Shown here: piece by piece, positions 6,133-6,587 of the stretch
Position numbering within the stretch: position 1 is the stretch's first letter
Layout of the letters: every line of letters starts with the position of its first letter
Assembly (NCBI GenBank): GCA_028695895.1
Contig: JAQVIE010000073.1
Span: 1-6,587 of the forward strand
Direction of reading: 5' to 3'
DNA length: 6,587 nt
Source: Methanospirillum sp.
GTDB taxonomy: Archaea > Halobacteriota > Methanomicrobia > Methanomicrobiales > Methanospirillaceae
Translations under genes and position numbers: made by a program
The notes under the pieces: model-generated
Seen by the model: the letters and a program-made list of their open reading frames with translations, nothing else
Databases searched by the model: none
What the model was told of the DNA's origin: nothing

Positions 6133-6587
6133 TCAGGGATCAGACATCGCTCTCATAACCGCTTCTTCAGGACTATCACAGGCAATTACTCCTGGAATAT
6201 TCCAAGTTGAGATCCCAAATACAGGTATTCCAAGTAAAAGTGCATATGCAATTTCAGAAAGTGTCCCGTATTCTCCTCCGATAGCAATGACCACATCAGC
6301 TGATCCGGCAAGAATAATATTACGTGCATTATCCATCCGGGTTTTAATTATTATAGTCAGATAGGGGTTTCCTTCCGAGCCTGGAACAATGCCAACTACT
6401 ATTCCCCCGGCATTATAAGCACCAAGACATGATGCTTCCATGACTCCTCCCCTCCCCCCTGAGAGAAGAATTGCACCATTTCTGGCAAGAAGCATACCTA
6501 CTTGTTCTGCATGCATCAGTTCCTGCCCTTCTGCCCTGGACCCACCGATGACAGCAACCTGTCTTCCTGGTTTTCTTTCATCGGTTA
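6133..6587 (-). CDS. TIGR00725/LOG-like Rossmann-fold nucleotide-binding protein, 5' end outside window
   Basis: About 150 residues are visible. The frame continues past the ATG at 6516 to the window edge without an in-frame ATG, GTG or TTG, and that extra part encodes the first strand and loop of the fold (QVAVIGGSRAEG, visible residues 9-20). The ATG at 6516 is therefore internal, and the true start is probably only a few codons off the edge. Later motifs are SGGRGGVMEA (42-51), KTRMDNARN, and IGGEYGTLSE (102-111). The last matches the GGxGTxxE signature of the LOG/YvdD superfamily, which in some members cleaves nucleoside 5'-monophosphates to release the base; others have no known activity. 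The protein should be cytoplasmic. TIGR00725 members are single-domain proteins near this length, so little is missing. The exact substrate is not predictable. The neighbouring htpX on the same strand gives no functional hint. Confidence 0.85.
   Translation of the reverse strand, partial: TDERKPGRQVAVIGGSRAEGQELMHAEQVGMLLARNGAILLSGGRGGVMEASCLGAYNAGGIVVGIVPGSEGNPYLTIIIKTRMDNARNIILAGSADVVIAIGGEYGTLSEIAYALLLGIPVFGISTWNIPGVIACDSPEEAVMRAMSDP

Noticed and set aside
6441..6463. G-rich run on the minus strand with possible quadruplex character
   Set aside because: It is explained by consecutive Gly and Arg codons of the SGGRGGVMEA motif, and only three full G3 tracts are clear.

Overview
The window reads as a piece of an AT-leaning archaeal chromosome, most likely a methanogenic euryarchaeon of the Methanomicrobiales (Methanospirillum-like). 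This placement is an inference. It rests on the archaeal-looking T-tract 3' ends, the weak or absent Shine-Dalgarno sites, a free-standing exported Cache-fold protein of a kind common in these methanogens, and the archaeal-type HtpX. No rRNA, tRNA, CRISPR array, insertion sequence or prophage gene is visible.

Layout, left to right. (1) Bases 1-3618, plus strand: the 3' two thirds of a very large SF1 helicase of the DUF4011/AAA_11-AAA_12/REase_MTES_1575/DUF3320 class. This is the domain set of the single-gene anti-phage protein Hhe (DUF4011-helicase-Vsr). The frame is open to base 1, so the start, DUF4011 and Walker A lie upstream of the window. Its nuclease-like domain has lost a family-conserved Glu. 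(2) Bases 3696-4571, plus strand: an exported, cysteine-free double-Cache sensor protein with no membrane anchor after the signal peptide and no signalling domain. (3) Bases 4572-4751: a regulatory-looking intergenic stretch with a 3'-end hairpin, two dyads, a TATA-like box and a tandem Shine-Dalgarno-like repeat. (4) Bases 4752-5084, plus strand: a small protein of unknown function built from exactly four 24-residue repeats. (5) Bases 5085-5164: a convergent terminator region. (6) Bases 5165-6043, minus strand: HtpX, a membrane zinc protease of the M48 family. (7) Bases 6133-6587, minus strand: a TIGR00725/LOG-like Rossmann-fold protein whose start lies beyond the right edge.

The genes do not form one obvious pathway. 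The left part looks like accessory content (a defence helicase, a lone sensor and an orphan repeat protein). The right part looks like ordinary housekeeping (membrane protein quality control and a nucleotide-binding enzyme). The most intriguing items are the perfect four-repeat orphan protein with its structured upstream region, and the altered nuclease site in the helicase. I see no clear multi-gene novel system inside the window. If one exists, its partners would be upstream of base 1, next to the helicase.
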